A stretch of 64,000 bases of DNA from Affinundibacterium macrobrachii (GCF_014652415.1 NZ_BMYT01000001.1:1111352-1175351), one strand, 5' to 3'. Positions 47,790 through 57,337 are shown, counted from the stretch's first letter. Program-made: numbers and translations. Notes: a model not told the origin generated them from the sequence alone.

Positions 47790-48497
47790 ATGCGCCCTCT
47801 GCCGATTCCTTACACGCCACTTCCACCAGTTCCTGCTACTGCCCCCAAACTTGCTTACGAAGCCATAGAGCAAGGCAAGAATTATTGGATTGTGGATGAT
47901 GTTTTAGATAATGCCGAAGAAATCGCAGAACGCTGCTTCAATCAAGCGCAATGGGAGTACGGTGCGCCCTATCAACCAGAAAGTTGGCCGGGCATGCGTT
48001 TTCATGGCGCTTTATTGCCTGCAGAACTGGCACAGATCGAGGCAAAAGTGAAGGCTCTGACGGGCAAAGATCGCTTATGGACCGAACAACCGCCAAATGG
48101 ATTACGACTCGATTGCAATGTCGCTCAACTTGTCGGCGAAAAAGAAAGCACACCGCATCCGCATACTGATAGCCGCAATTTATGTCGTTATGCCTGCGTC
48201 ATTTATCTTAGCCCCAATCCACCGCCAGATTCCGGTACAAGTTTTTGTCGACTGCGCTACCCGAATGGCGCGATTGGCGGCAATATTGTACTGAGTCCGC
48301 ACAATAATTTGGTCGATGCGTTGCAAGTAAAGGCTTTGCCAATACAGGCTTGGTATGAAGATTTGCGCGTACAAAATGTATTCAATCGCATGATTTTATA
48401 CAAAGCCAATTTAGTACATTGCGCCAGTGCTTATTTTGGTAAAGAGTTACGAGAAAAGCGTCTAACCACAGTGTTCTTTTGGATGACAGACGATTAA
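47790..48497 (+). CDS. DUF6445-like protein, possible 2OG-Fe(II) oxygenase fold
   Basis: 235 residues from ATG 47790; a TTG at 47757 extends the frame. I recognise the overall pattern of the DUF6445 family. A conserved H-x-D-like motif in PHPHTDSRN and a later His in NLVHCASAYFG followed by Arg resemble the metal triad and co-substrate Arg of the cupin-type oxygenases. GTSFCRLRYPNG lies between. DUF6445 genes often accompany tryptophan-halogenase-like genes in other genomes, but none is here. The enzyme activity is an inference. Confidence 0.6.
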   Translation: MRPLPIPYTPLPPVPATAPKLAYEAIEQGKNYWIVDDVLDNAEEIAERCFNQAQWEYGAPYQPESWPGMRFHGALLPAELAQIEAKVKALTGKDRLWTEQPPNGLRLDCNVAQLVGEKESTPHPHTDSRNLCRYACVIYLSPNPPPDSGTSFCRLRYPNGAIGGNIVLSPHNNLVDALQVKALPIQAWYEDLRVQNVFNRMILYKANLVHCASAYFGKELREKRLTTVFFWMTDD

Positions 48498-48685
48498 TCG
48501 AGATCAACGATCCACCATAGTGATCGCTTATTTTGCTCAATTTCCTCAATAAGCGACAGAAAACCCGCCTAATCTGGCGATCAGCTTGCCAAAATATCGC
48601 TACACTTTCAACATTCACTCATTTAGCCACGGTGTACCGCAGTCGATTCACTCGACTTCTGCACAGGACTTAACTCGAATTCAAA

Positions 48686-50119
48686 ATGACTATGCGACAG
48701 CTTGCTCACTCTCGACCATTCACAACTATCATCAAACTGGCCTGTCTCTGCATAGGTATCAGCCTCGGTGGCTGTGGCGGCGGTAGCAAAGATGCTGCGA
48801 CAACGACCACCACAACTACTACACCGAGCTTGGTGTCGATTAGCGTCACACCAGCGAATGCGACGATCTCGGTCGGCTTAAATCAACAATTTACTGCGAC
48901 CGGTACTTATTCTGACGGCAGTAGCGCGGCCATTAGCAAAGATATTAGCTGGAGCACTGGCGGAACGATTTCTACGATCGTGCAAACTAGCGGTCTCGCC
49001 ACTGGCAAATCGGTTGGAGTTGAAACTATTACTGCCACTGTTGGCAAGATCGTCGGCACCACTAAGCTCACGGTGCAAGCACCGTATGTCGGGGTTTCTG
49101 CCGGCGGATATCACTCTATCGTGTTGAAATCAAACGGTACTTTGATAAGTAGTGGTTTGAATCGCACGGGCCAACTCGGTAATGGCACTACCAATGATCT
49201 AGCAACATTCGCCAATCTTGGGGCGGTGAATACGTGGACACAAGTATCTTCTGGCGAATTTCACTCCATTGCAATTCGTAGCGATGGTTCAATTTGGGGC
49301 TGGGGATTTAATCAAAATGGCCAATTAGGAGATGGTAGTTTTGTTGATAAAGCCGAGCCGGCAAAAATTGGCAGCGCGACTTGGATTGCCATCGCGGCAG
49401 GCAAATCCCATACCGTCGCAGTAAAAAAAGATGGCACGTTATGGGCTTGGGGCCGAAATTTCTTCGGACAACTTGGTGATGGCACAGTCATCGACCGCGC
49501 GGTTCCGGTACAAATCGGAACTGCAAAAAACTGGACTACCGTCGCAGCCGGAACCAACCATACCATCGCTCGTCGCGATGATGGCAGTATCTGGAGCTGG
49601 GGCGATAACAGCGCTGGACAGCTTGGGATTGGCACCGTCGTCAAGGCGACCGCGCCAACACAAATTGGTACTGCAACTTGGGTGGCGATTAGTGCCGGCG
49701 AGAGCCATAGCCTTGCGATTCGCGCCGACGGTGCTTTATTCGCTTGGGGAAATAATACAAAAGGTCAAATAGGTATTCCAAGTTTATTTTTCACACTCAC
49801 CCCAGCGCAAGTTGGTACGCAAACGACTTGGGCATCGGTCGCTGCAGGAGCGAATCATAGTTTAGCAATTAAGAGCGACGGTAGCCTTTGGTCATGGGGA
49901 GCAAATGATGAAGGCCAACTTGGTCTCGGCAACAATCAAACGCAAACTTCCCCTTTACAGCTTGGAGATGTCAAAACTTGGAGAGCGATCAGCGCTGGTC
50001 AAGCGCATAGCTTGGCAACTCGTTCCGATGGCAGTTTATGGGTCTGGGGTAGAAACATAGAAGGCCAATTAGGCGATAGCAAACGTACAAATAGCAACGC
50101 ACCAAGCCAGATTCCTTAA
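48686..50119 (+). CDS. Lipoprotein with Ig-like (BIG2) domain and seven RCC1 repeats
   Basis: 477 residues. A signal peptide ends in the lipobox LGGC, followed by GGGSK and a Thr run. A BIG2-type Ig-like domain (about 48–130, VSISVTPANATISVGLNQQF) is followed by seven RCC1-type repeats of about 48 residues. Each has the core G-x-x-H-S/T-[VLI]-A-x-x-x-D-G-S-[LI]-W-x-W-G and then GQLG-D/NG. The protein should form a surface or periplasmic beta-propeller for binding. Bacterial RCC1 proteins are mostly uncharacterised. The gene is solitary. Confidence 0.85.
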   Translation: MTMRQLAHSRPFTTIIKLACLCIGISLGGCGGGSKDAATTTTTTTTPSLVSISVTPANATISVGLNQQFTATGTYSDGSSAAISKDISWSTGGTISTIVQTSGLATGKSVGVETITATVGKIVGTTKLTVQAPYVGVSAGGYHSIVLKSNGTLISSGLNRTGQLGNGTTNDLATFANLGAVNTWTQVSSGEFHSIAIRSDGSIWGWGFNQNGQLGDGSFVDKAEPAKIGSATWIAIAAGKSHTVAVKKDGTLWAWGRNFFGQLGDGTVIDRAVPVQIGTAKNWTTVAAGTNHTIARRDDGSIWSWGDNSAGQLGIGTVVKATAPTQIGTATWVAISAGESHSLAIRADGALFAWGNNTKGQIGIPSLFFTLTPAQVGTQTTWASVAAGANHSLAIKSDGSLWSWGANDEGQLGLGNNQTQTSPLQLGDVKTWRAISAGQAHSLATRSDGSLWVWGRNIEGQLGDSKRTNSNAPSQIP

Positions 50120-50267
50120 GCATAATCGAGCAAACTACTGTCTTTCAGCGCCAACAAGGACTAAAATTCGCGTTATAACTCAATAAAATATGTGACTTAG
50201 TTTCGCTTAAAGTTTCGCCTAAAAATAGCGTCAGCTAGACGCTACACGCTGCTCTCGGAAAATCATC

Positions 50268-51068
50268 TTGCTTATTTTGCTGCAAAAACTAGTTATTGGC
50301 GCAATACTCTTCTCCTTGCCGATTCTTGGCACGGCTGCACCAACTCCATCAAAACAACATAGTCGCCCCACGGTGGCGGTTTTGATGGCAGAACAAAAAG
50401 GCGATCGCGAGCAAACGCTTCCACTTACGCGCAATGTCTTGCAACTGTTTACTTATCTCGAAGATGCCGCCCAGATCAAAATCGACATCCGCCGCTATCC
50501 TTGGCGCAGAGTTTTACATAATGGTGAAAATGGCGAAGGCTTAATTTTTGGTATTTATAAAACGCCAGAAAGATTAAAACTATTTCACTTTTCAGAACCC
50601 GTCTATTCCGACAAGGTTTGGTTGGTTAGTCGTTGCGAAGATAATCTTCAATTTAATTCGATTCAAGACTTAAAAGCTAAAAGAATCGGAATAGTGCAAG
50701 GATCAAGTGCTGGCAGTGAATTTGACAGTCAAGTCAATATCCTCTTCAAGGCAGAATATAACACCAGCAGTTTGGCGGGACGTTTCTTAAAGCTATACCA
50801 AAAACGTATGGATGCCTTCTTACTGTATGAACCGCGCACCAATCTTAAAGAAGTCCAGAAAGAATTAAATCAATTGTACGCAGCGGAATTAGACGAGTAC
50901 AAAAAAAAGAAAACCGACGTTTTCTGCATCCTCCCTCGCCCAGTTTCCGTCATCGATGCCTACTTTGCGTTAAGCCTCAAAGCAGATCGCAACACACTTG
51001 ATCTTATCGATAAAGTGCTGATTCAAGCAAAAAAATCGGGCGAACTTGACCGCATTTTTGCCAAGTAG
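50268..51068 (+). CDS. Periplasmic solute-binding (SBP_bac_3-like) protein
   Basis: 266 residues beginning at TTG 50268 with a signal peptide (to about TAAPTPS). A type-II periplasmic-binding fold follows: RYPWRRVLHNGENGEGLIFGIYKTPERLKLFHFSEPV, then KAKRIGIVQGSSAGSEF. It is paralogous to the protein at 41988–42830. There is no transporter partner nearby; it may act as an extracellular sensor or scavenger. The start codon is unusual, but the frame gives a good signal sequence and no ATG lies upstream. Confidence 0.75.
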   Translation: MLILLQKLVIGAILFSLPILGTAAPTPSKQHSRPTVAVLMAEQKGDREQTLPLTRNVLQLFTYLEDAAQIKIDIRRYPWRRVLHNGENGEGLIFGIYKTPERLKLFHFSEPVYSDKVWLVSRCEDNLQFNSIQDLKAKRIGIVQGSSAGSEFDSQVNILFKAEYNTSSLAGRFLKLYQKRMDAFLLYEPRTNLKEVQKELNQLYAAELDEYKKKKTDVFCILPRPVSVIDAYFALSLKADRNTLDLIDKVLIQAKKSGELDRIFAK

Positions 51069-51149
51069 TGACAGCCGTTTTACGCTTTTATCTGTCGCAA
51101 GTTGCTTTGGATTTTTCAAATTTTTCCTAATATCTCAATAGCTCAATCG

Positions 51150-52049
51150 ATGACCATGTCTGATTTTCAAACAGAAATTCTCGCGCCTATCTCGGCTCAT
51201 GCAGTGTATTTACATTGCTGCCGCCAACCGCAAGCATTGAACACAGAAATCAAGCAAACCCTAATCCAATTGCAAGAAACACTCGCAAGCACACCAGCGG
51301 TAATTGGCTTAGGTGCTTCCTTGCTCAATTTTTTGAAACTCGACATTCCAAATATGCGCAGCTTTCCGCACTTGCCAGCATCGCACATCGATATGCACGC
51401 ATTTGATATCGATCTTTGGGTATGGCTAAAAGGAGATGATCGTGGAGACTTATTTCATCGTGCTAGAGAAATACAAACTTTACTCGCGCCCAGCTTCGCA
51501 GTTCAGCAGACTGTGAATGCCTTCAAATACAAATCAGGTCATGACCTCACTGACTACGAAGACGGCACTGAAAATCCGCAAGATCAAGCTGCTATAGCAT
51601 GCGCTTTTATCGAAAGTAACAATCCCGCTCTGCATGGGAGTAGCTTTCTTGCAGTTCAGCGCTGGCAACATAATTTTTCCGCGTTTGATGCGATGAGCGA
51701 TGCACAACAAGACGCTATGATAGGACGACGTCGTAGCGACAATGAAGAGCTCGATGACGCGCCAGAGAGCGCGCATGTGAAACGAACAGCACAAGAAAGT
51801 TTCAGTCCTGAAGCATTTGTGCTGCGCCGCTCCATGCCGTGGTCAGAACAAGACAATGCGGGATTATATTTCACCGCATTTGCACATTCATTTGATGCTT
51901 TCGAGGCACAATTGCAACGTATGTTGGGTTTAGATGATGGGATTGTCGATGCACTATTTCAAATATCTACACCGATTATTAGCTCTTACTTTTGGTGTCC
52001 GCCTATGCAAAAAGGGCGCCTCAATTTAAGCGCCCTTTTATCTACATAA
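51150..52049 (+). CDS. DyP-type heme peroxidase
   Basis: 299 residues from ATG 51150; ATG 51156 is also possible, and a TTG at 51102 extends the frame. It shows the DyP motif DYEDGTENP (GxxDG-like, distal Asp), the proximal His in SAHVKRT, and the distal Arg region FVLRRSMPW. It lacks a Tat signal, so it is cytoplasmic or encapsulin-type; no encapsulin gene is adjacent. It oxidises dyes or other aromatics with H2O2, as YfeX-like enzymes do. A terminator hairpin lies inside the last codons. Confidence 0.88.
   Translation: MTMSDFQTEILAPISAHAVYLHCCRQPQALNTEIKQTLIQLQETLASTPAVIGLGASLLNFLKLDIPNMRSFPHLPASHIDMHAFDIDLWVWLKGDDRGDLFHRAREIQTLLAPSFAVQQTVNAFKYKSGHDLTDYEDGTENPQDQAAIACAFIESNNPALHGSSFLAVQRWQHNFSAFDAMSDAQQDAMIGRRRSDNEELDDAPESAHVKRTAQESFSPEAFVLRRSMPWSEQDNAGLYFTAFAHSFDAFEAQLQRMLGLDDGIVDALFQISTPIISSYFWCPPMQKGRLNLSALLST
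52009..52040. terminator. Bidirectional terminator inside the end of the DyP gene
   Basis: AAAAAGGGCGC (52009–52019) pairs with GCGCCCTTTT (52030–52039) over a 10-base loop. It is flanked by A- and T-runs and lies wholly before the DyP stop at 52049. It also faces the convergent permease gene that ends at 52160. Confidence 0.8.
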
Positions 52050-52159
52050 AACCTCAGTATTCGACTACAGCCTTAAACGTTAGCATAAACCGTTCTCGCT
52101 AGAACTGATGTCAAGCATTTGTAAAACTAAAACGAGAGAAGTTGATGGCTAGCACGGTA

Positions 52160-53395
52160 CTAGCCATCGCTACGCAAAGCGGCAATCGGGTCTAAACGCG
52201 ATGCTTGTTTTGCTGGGAAAACACCAAACGCCAAGCCAACCGCAATACACATAGAAACGGCAATCAACAAACTGATCGGCGACCAAGCAACAGACCATCC
52301 GGCTAAGGTCGCAATGCTATACGCAGCAATCGCACCAAGCACGACACCCATCAAAGCACCCGACACCGCAATCACAAGTGCTTCTGCCAAAAATTGTTCA
52401 ACGACATCTCGACGACGTGCCCCCAGCGCACGTTTCAAACCGATTTCACGGCGGCGTTCTAACACGTTCGCCAACATAATATTCATGATGCCGATCCCCC
52501 CCACCAGCAAAGATACGGCGGCAATCGAACTCATCACAATCGTAAAGATTCTTTGGGTTTGTTGGTTTTGTCGATACAAACCCATAGGCACAATTAAATT
52601 GGTGTCATCGGCATTCGCATGACGTTGCGCGATCACTGTTTGCAATACGCGAGCAGCGGTATCTGGCGCGACCTTGCCATCTAATCGTAGGCTAATACCA
52701 TCCACTTCATCTTCAATTAGTGTGAATAAAAAGCGTGCACGCCCGCTTTCCCAAGGTACGAATAAGCGTTCATCATCAAGCCCGAGTTTAATGCCCTCGA
52801 ATTCTGATTTTCCCGCCGAACGATCCGCCAATACGCCAACCACTTCTAGCCATGTATGATTTAACTTGACCCGTTCACCAATCGGATTTTGCTCACCAAA
52901 TAAACTCTTGGCCAAGCGGGCACCAATCACACAAACCGGAGCCAAGGTCTCACTATCTTCAGTTTGTAGCCAACGCCCCTGCGCAATTTGCAAACCGCCG
53001 TGCTCAGCATAACTATGCGAGACTGCAAAGGCACGCCCCGCAATAATACTGGTGCCGTACACCAATTGATCAACTTTGATTTCTTTTCGTAAGGCCACTG
53101 ATTGCGCACCGGGCACGACTGACATAGCGGCACTCGCATCGGCGGCAGACAAGCCTAAGGAACGCGTGCGAATATCCTTTAACTTATCGGTAGCGATGTT
53201 TTTTGACTCTAACAAAATATTATTCAAACCAAGTTCAGCTACTAAACGTAAAGCTTCACGTTTACTACCTTCACCCACTGCGAGCATGGCAACGATCGCG
53301 GCGACGCCAAACACCATACCTAACAAAGTTAAACCAGTTCTCAACTTACGCCGTTTTAACTCAACGATTGCCTCAAGGATTAGCGCGCGATTCAT
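52160..53395 (-). CDS. MacB/FtsX-family ABC transporter permease
   Basis: A 411-residue protein. It has an N-terminal helix (about 20–40), a periplasmic MacB-PCD domain (about 45–250), and three C-terminal helices (about 285–310, 335–365 and 375–400). LERRREIGLKRALGARR and FPAKQASRLDPIAALR are typical of MacB permeases. There is no fused ATPase; the ATPase is the first gene of this operon. It overlaps the upstream adaptor gene by 4 bp and is last in the four-gene unit. It is a mechanotransmission-type exporter, with the substrate unknown. Confidence 0.9.
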   Translation of the reverse strand: MNRALILEAIVELKRRKLRTGLTLLGMVFGVAAIVAMLAVGEGSKREALRLVAELGLNNILLESKNIATDKLKDIRTRSLGLSAADASAAMSVVPGAQSVALRKEIKVDQLVYGTSIIAGRAFAVSHSYAEHGGLQIAQGRWLQTEDSETLAPVCVIGARLAKSLFGEQNPIGERVKLNHTWLEVVGVLADRSAGKSEFEGIKLGLDDERLFVPWESGRARFLFTLIEDEVDGISLRLDGKVAPDTAARVLQTVIAQRHANADDTNLIVPMGLYRQNQQTQRIFTIVMSSIAAVSLLVGGIGIMNIMLANVLERRREIGLKRALGARRRDVVEQFLAEALVIAVSGALMGVVLGAIAAYSIATLAGWSVAWSPISLLIAVSMCIAVGLAFGVFPAKQASRLDPIAALRSDG

Positions 53396-54600
53396 GATTT
53401 ATCTTCTTTCTTTTCGGGTACTAACACCAATTTCGCACCAACACGTAGACCCGCTTTCACTTCACTACGTATTTGCCCGCGCAATCCTAGCTCAACTTTT
53501 TGCTTAAGCATGCTAGATTTTTCTTTGAGATAAACAAAGTAATCAGTGCCCTCTTGCACTAAAGCGATATTCGGTACCGTCAATACCTTATTCGCATCAA
53601 ACAAAATCACTCGTCCGGTGATGGCCTGTCCAGGTGTTAATGCATACTTACGAACCACATCTTGTCCAATATTTGCTTCGAAATCAGAGTATTTGACTGG
53701 CGATTCTTTTGACTTAGTACTGGCAGTTTTCCCCAGTTTCGTCAATTTCAAATTGAGCTCGGTTCCGGTACCTGACAAACGCACTTTGACGGTTTGCCCC
53801 TCTTTCAATCCAAAGGCAGCACCTTCGGCAATACTGAATTTGGCGACTTGTTGTTCAAGATCTGGCAAAGAACCAAATTCCTCTCCCGCCCACAATTTGC
53901 TACCGACCTGCGGCAAGGAGCCATCCCAACGCGGTTTTAACAGAAACACGCCCTCGTGTGGCGCTTTCAATTCCAATGCAGATAAACTCTTACGTTGCTG
54001 CGCTATCGTCAAATTCACACTTTCTTTTTGCGACTCAACGACAGCCTGATCAGCGCGGCTACGTGAACCGATTTGATTATTCTTCCATTTTAAATAATCT
54101 TGCTTTTGATTCAGAAAGCCAATATCGACTAGCGTATCGAGAATTTTATTTTGCGCAAAAATTTGTAGATTTGCATTCGCGTAGCGTTGACTCAAATTCA
54201 AATCGCCACTCACTTTCGCACTATCAGAACTCAACTCAGCGCGACCTAGCTCTGCAGTTGACTGTATACCTAACTCCAGTAACTCTTTACGCAATAAATC
54301 CGTCTCAGCTTGCGACAATTTTGTTCTAGACTGCATCGAATCAAAAACCGCAATGGTTTGGCCTTTATTTACCATGCTGCCGTTCGCCACCATTGAGACC
54401 AGATTCCGCTCATCCCAACCTGTTCCAGGGACATTCAATTGGGTGCTCGCCGCCGCTTTAATCTCTCCGTCCGCGACAATTTCTTCTTGCCACTGACGCG
54501 CTTCAATGATTTCTACTGGCTCAGTGTCATTATTTGAATCACTGCATGCAGCTACACTACATACTGCAATCAACATTATCGAATTAAGCACTCGTCTCAT
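53392..54600 (-). CDS. Lipoprotein periplasmic adaptor (HlyD/RND MFP family)
   Basis: A 402-residue protein with a lipoprotein signal (lipobox VAAC, Cys19). It has a biotinyl-lipoyl-like barrel around residues 45–85, a long alpha-helical hairpin (about 90–190), a second half-lipoyl segment with LKAPHEGVFLLKPRW, and a beta-barrel ending VRVGAKLVLVPEKKEDK-like. It is a MacA-type membrane-fusion protein that should bridge the permease to an outer-membrane channel. It overlaps both neighbouring genes by 4 bp. It is the third adaptor module in the operon. Confidence 0.85.
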   Translation of the reverse strand: MRRVLNSIMLIAVCSVAACSDSNNDTEPVEIIEARQWQEEIVADGEIKAAASTQLNVPGTGWDERNLVSMVANGSMVNKGQTIAVFDSMQSRTKLSQAETDLLRKELLELGIQSTAELGRAELSSDSAKVSGDLNLSQRYANANLQIFAQNKILDTLVDIGFLNQKQDYLKWKNNQIGSRSRADQAVVESQKESVNLTIAQQRKSLSALELKAPHEGVFLLKPRWDGSLPQVGSKLWAGEEFGSLPDLEQQVAKFSIAEGAAFGLKEGQTVKVRLSGTGTELNLKLTKLGKTASTKSKESPVKYSDFEANIGQDVVRKYALTPGQAITGRVILFDANKVLTVPNIALVQEGTDYFVYLKEKSSMLKQKVELGLRGQIRSEVKAGLRVGAKLVLVPEKKEDKS

Positions 54601-56669
54601 TTCTTCGCTCCTGCTGGTGTAGCCACTGTTACAACGGCTTGCTGTAGCGCGGGCTTGTTGTTCGCTGAGGAAGATTGAGCACTTTGACCTGTATTTGTTT
54701 GATTCATCAGTTTCACCTGTACCGCGGTTCCGGGTTTCACATTCTTGGGCAAGCTATCAAATTCAATTTCCACATCACGCACAATGCTAGGCTGATTGGC
54801 AGACTTGCCATGAAAGACCGCACCAAACCCGACTACCCTTGCGATGAGTTCTGTATTGGTTCCCGGTGTCGTCACCGATACTAGCTGTCCTTGCTTGACC
54901 AGAGAAACCTGCGCTTCAGGTAATTTTGCTGCGACATAGATTTTCTCTGGATCAGCCAAATTTGCCACCGAGGTTCCCATAAACACTTGGCTACCAACGG
55001 CAATTTTTTCATCGTCATAGCCAACGTTGTGAACCACCATGCCTGCACGTGGTGCAAGAACTGTTAAGCCTTTTAATCCTTCTTCCAATATCGAAATCTT
55101 CTGCTGCAATTGCGCGATTTCCGATTTCAAGCTGCGTAACTCTGCGGTTCTAGCACGTAATTGGGCTTGGCGTTGACGCTCAGATAATTGAGCAAGCTGT
55201 TGAAACAAATCACGTTCGATGACCAACTTGTCATACTCAATTCGCTTGACCAATTCTTTGGGCAGAGAAGCTTTACGCAAAGCTTTCTCTGCATTACTTT
55301 TGGCTTCAACCACTGCAAGATCAGCTGCCTTCGCAGCCTCGGCATGATCTAATGCGGTCTTTTCTGCTAAGCGTTTTTTCTCATTGAGGGAACTACGATG
55401 CGTATCCAGTCGCGTTTTCACATCGTTGGCTTCAAAGATTGCAACTGGTTCTCCGGCTTTCAGATAACTGCCCTCTGGCGCTAGCATCACTAAGTTATAG
55501 TTCCAGACTTGACGGATATTCGGCGGGCCAACATTCAAAGATTGACGCGACAACACCTCGCCTTCCAAAATAACGTCTTTGGCTTTTTGATTTTCTACTG
55601 AAGTTTTTGATGCACTATCACTAGCATTTGGCTTCTTCTGATGTTCACTTTTCGCCAACGCTTTATTCGGCACGATTGTCTCGATAGACGCGCTCATTCC
55701 TTGTTGCAAGTCATAAGGCAAATTATCAGGTAGGCGAATTTCGGTTTTGAAATAACGCCCCTTGCCCCAGATCGCACGCGCTTCAGGCGCACTGGCAATC
55801 CGCTCAATCACCGCCTTGGTATAAGAACCTGGGATGGCATCGAAACGTACCTGCATCTCTTGCCCTTGCTGTAAAAACGGACGATCAGCTTCCAGTACCC
55901 AAGCAATCACTTTTAGCTTGCCGCCACCCAAAATCTGTCCAGCAACCGAACCAATTTGTGCACGCCCACCTTCGTCTAAACGTTTTCCACTCCAATTATC
56001 GTAGCCATGAATCAGCACACCATCACGCTGCGCTTTCACTTCGCTTTGCGCGACCTGCAACTTGGCAAAAGCAATTTGAATTTGCAAACGCTTGATCGCT
56101 AATTCGCTGTCTTCTAATTTGCGTTTCACCGCATCATTGGCGTTGTCTAGTGCTTTTTGTTTCACCACAAGATCGCGCGTTGCCCTATCCAATTCACCTT
56201 GATACTTGTCGTAATCTAGCGCGGATATTTGCGATTTTGGCAGAGCTGCATCGATTTTGGCTTTGGCTAAGGCTGCTTGCGCAGTAATCAAAGCCCGTTC
56301 AGCTTCTATGGTTTTCACTTCCAAATCAGCGGCTTCGCGCAAACCCTTCTCACGATTTTGTGAAATCTCAAGTTCGATTCTTTCGATGTCAGAATCACCC
56401 ATAGAATCCACACGCAAAACGACATCACCTGCTTTGACCTTGCTTCCCTCTGGCACAAAATAACGCAAAGTAACGGGTGAGACGATCGCGCTCGGCACAA
56501 TAATCGGAATTGAATCCGCTGCCTGCAACTCACCCGTTAACAACACTGGTCTTTGGTACTTAGGTGTCGCTGGCTTGTCGGCAAAGACGGGAAAACTAAA
56601 CGCGGAGACTAGGCACATTAGCGTCAATGTGCTACCGAAATTTAATTTGCAGCGTGATGTGAATTTCAT
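54597..56669 (-). CDS. Tandem double adaptor (two fused HlyD-type modules)
   Basis: A 690-residue protein with a signal peptide (cleavage near PVFA/DK). Two complete membrane-fusion modules follow. Module 1 (about 38–345) starts VLLTGELQAADSIPIIVPS and has YFVPEGSKVKAGDVVLRVDS. Module 2 (about 365–665) starts VILEGEVLSRQSLNVGPP and has LAPEGSYLKAGEPVAIFEA. Each has a long coiled-coil hairpin and a beta-barrel (GQEMQVRFDAIPG and GQLVSVTTPGT). Ordinary adaptors have one such module in 350–420 residues. The C-terminus is Asn/Gln/Ser-rich. It overlaps both neighbouring genes by 4 bp. Confidence 0.85.
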   Translation of the reverse strand: MKFTSRCKLNFGSTLTLMCLVSAFSFPVFADKPATPKYQRPVLLTGELQAADSIPIIVPSAIVSPVTLRYFVPEGSKVKAGDVVLRVDSMGDSDIERIELEISQNREKGLREAADLEVKTIEAERALITAQAALAKAKIDAALPKSQISALDYDKYQGELDRATRDLVVKQKALDNANDAVKRKLEDSELAIKRLQIQIAFAKLQVAQSEVKAQRDGVLIHGYDNWSGKRLDEGGRAQIGSVAGQILGGGKLKVIAWVLEADRPFLQQGQEMQVRFDAIPGSYTKAVIERIASAPEARAIWGKGRYFKTEIRLPDNLPYDLQQGMSASIETIVPNKALAKSEHQKKPNASDSASKTSVENQKAKDVILEGEVLSRQSLNVGPPNIRQVWNYNLVMLAPEGSYLKAGEPVAIFEANDVKTRLDTHRSSLNEKKRLAEKTALDHAEAAKAADLAVVEAKSNAEKALRKASLPKELVKRIEYDKLVIERDLFQQLAQLSERQRQAQLRARTAELRSLKSEIAQLQQKISILEEGLKGLTVLAPRAGMVVHNVGYDDEKIAVGSQVFMGTSVANLADPEKIYVAAKLPEAQVSLVKQGQLVSVTTPGTNTELIARVVGFGAVFHGKSANQPSIVRDVEIEFDSLPKNVKPGTAVQVKLMNQTNTGQSAQSSSANNKPALQQAVVTVATPAGAKK

Positions 56670-57337
56670 GCGACCACCTCAGCCACTTTGCCATCTTTCA
56701 AATGAATAGTGCGCTGCGCCTTCGCGGCGATATTTGGATCATGGGTCACCAACACCATGGTTTGCCCATTGGCGTGTAGCTCGGCCAGCAGAGCTAACAC
56801 ATCCGTCGCGCTTTTTGAATCGAGGTTACCAGTAGGTTCATCGGCTAATAGTAAGGCTGGCTGATTGAGTAATGCGCGCGCAATCGCGGCTCGCTGTAAT
56901 TGCCCGCCCGATAATTCCCCAGGCAAATGCCCCATACGCTGACCTAAACCAATACGTTCTAGCAACACACGCGCACGATTTTCTGCTTCAGGATCTGGCT
57001 GTTCAGCGTAGCGCTGCGGTAGCAATACATTTTCCAACACCGTCAATCGTGGCAATAAGTGAAAAGATTGAAACACAAAGCCAATCCGACGATTACGTAA
57101 ATCTGACGAGGCATCGTCATCCATACTACCGATCTCATCTTGCTCTAAATGGTAAGTACCACTATCTGGTTTATCCAAAGCACCAAGCACATTCAGTAAG
57201 GTCGATTTACCCGAACCAGACGGCCCCATAATCGCCACAAACTCACCACGCGCTATCGATAAGTCAACGCCATCTAAGGCACGGATTTCGTTACCACCTT
57301 GTTTATAAGTCTTACAAATATTTCTTAGCGCAATCAT
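56666..57337 (-). CDS. MacB-type ABC transporter ATPase
   Basis: 223 residues from ATG 57337, which has ACAGGA eight bases upstream; the frame stays open to 57385 but without a ribosome-binding site. It has Walker A GPSGSGKST, Q-loop FQSFHLLPRLTVLENV, signature LSGGQLQRAAIARAL, Walker B LLLADEPTGNLD and the switch His in VTHDP. It is a LolD/MacB-family ATPase driving the FtsX-like permease encoded three genes downstream. It is the first gene of the operon. Confidence 0.92.
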   Translation of the reverse strand: MIALRNICKTYKQGGNEIRALDGVDLSIARGEFVAIMGPSGSGKSTLLNVLGALDKPDSGTYHLEQDEIGSMDDDASSDLRNRRIGFVFQSFHLLPRLTVLENVLLPQRYAEQPDPEAENRARVLLERIGLGQRMGHLPGELSGGQLQRAAIARALLNQPALLLADEPTGNLDSKSATDVLALLAELHANGQTMVLVTHDPNIAAKAQRTIHLKDGKVAEVVA

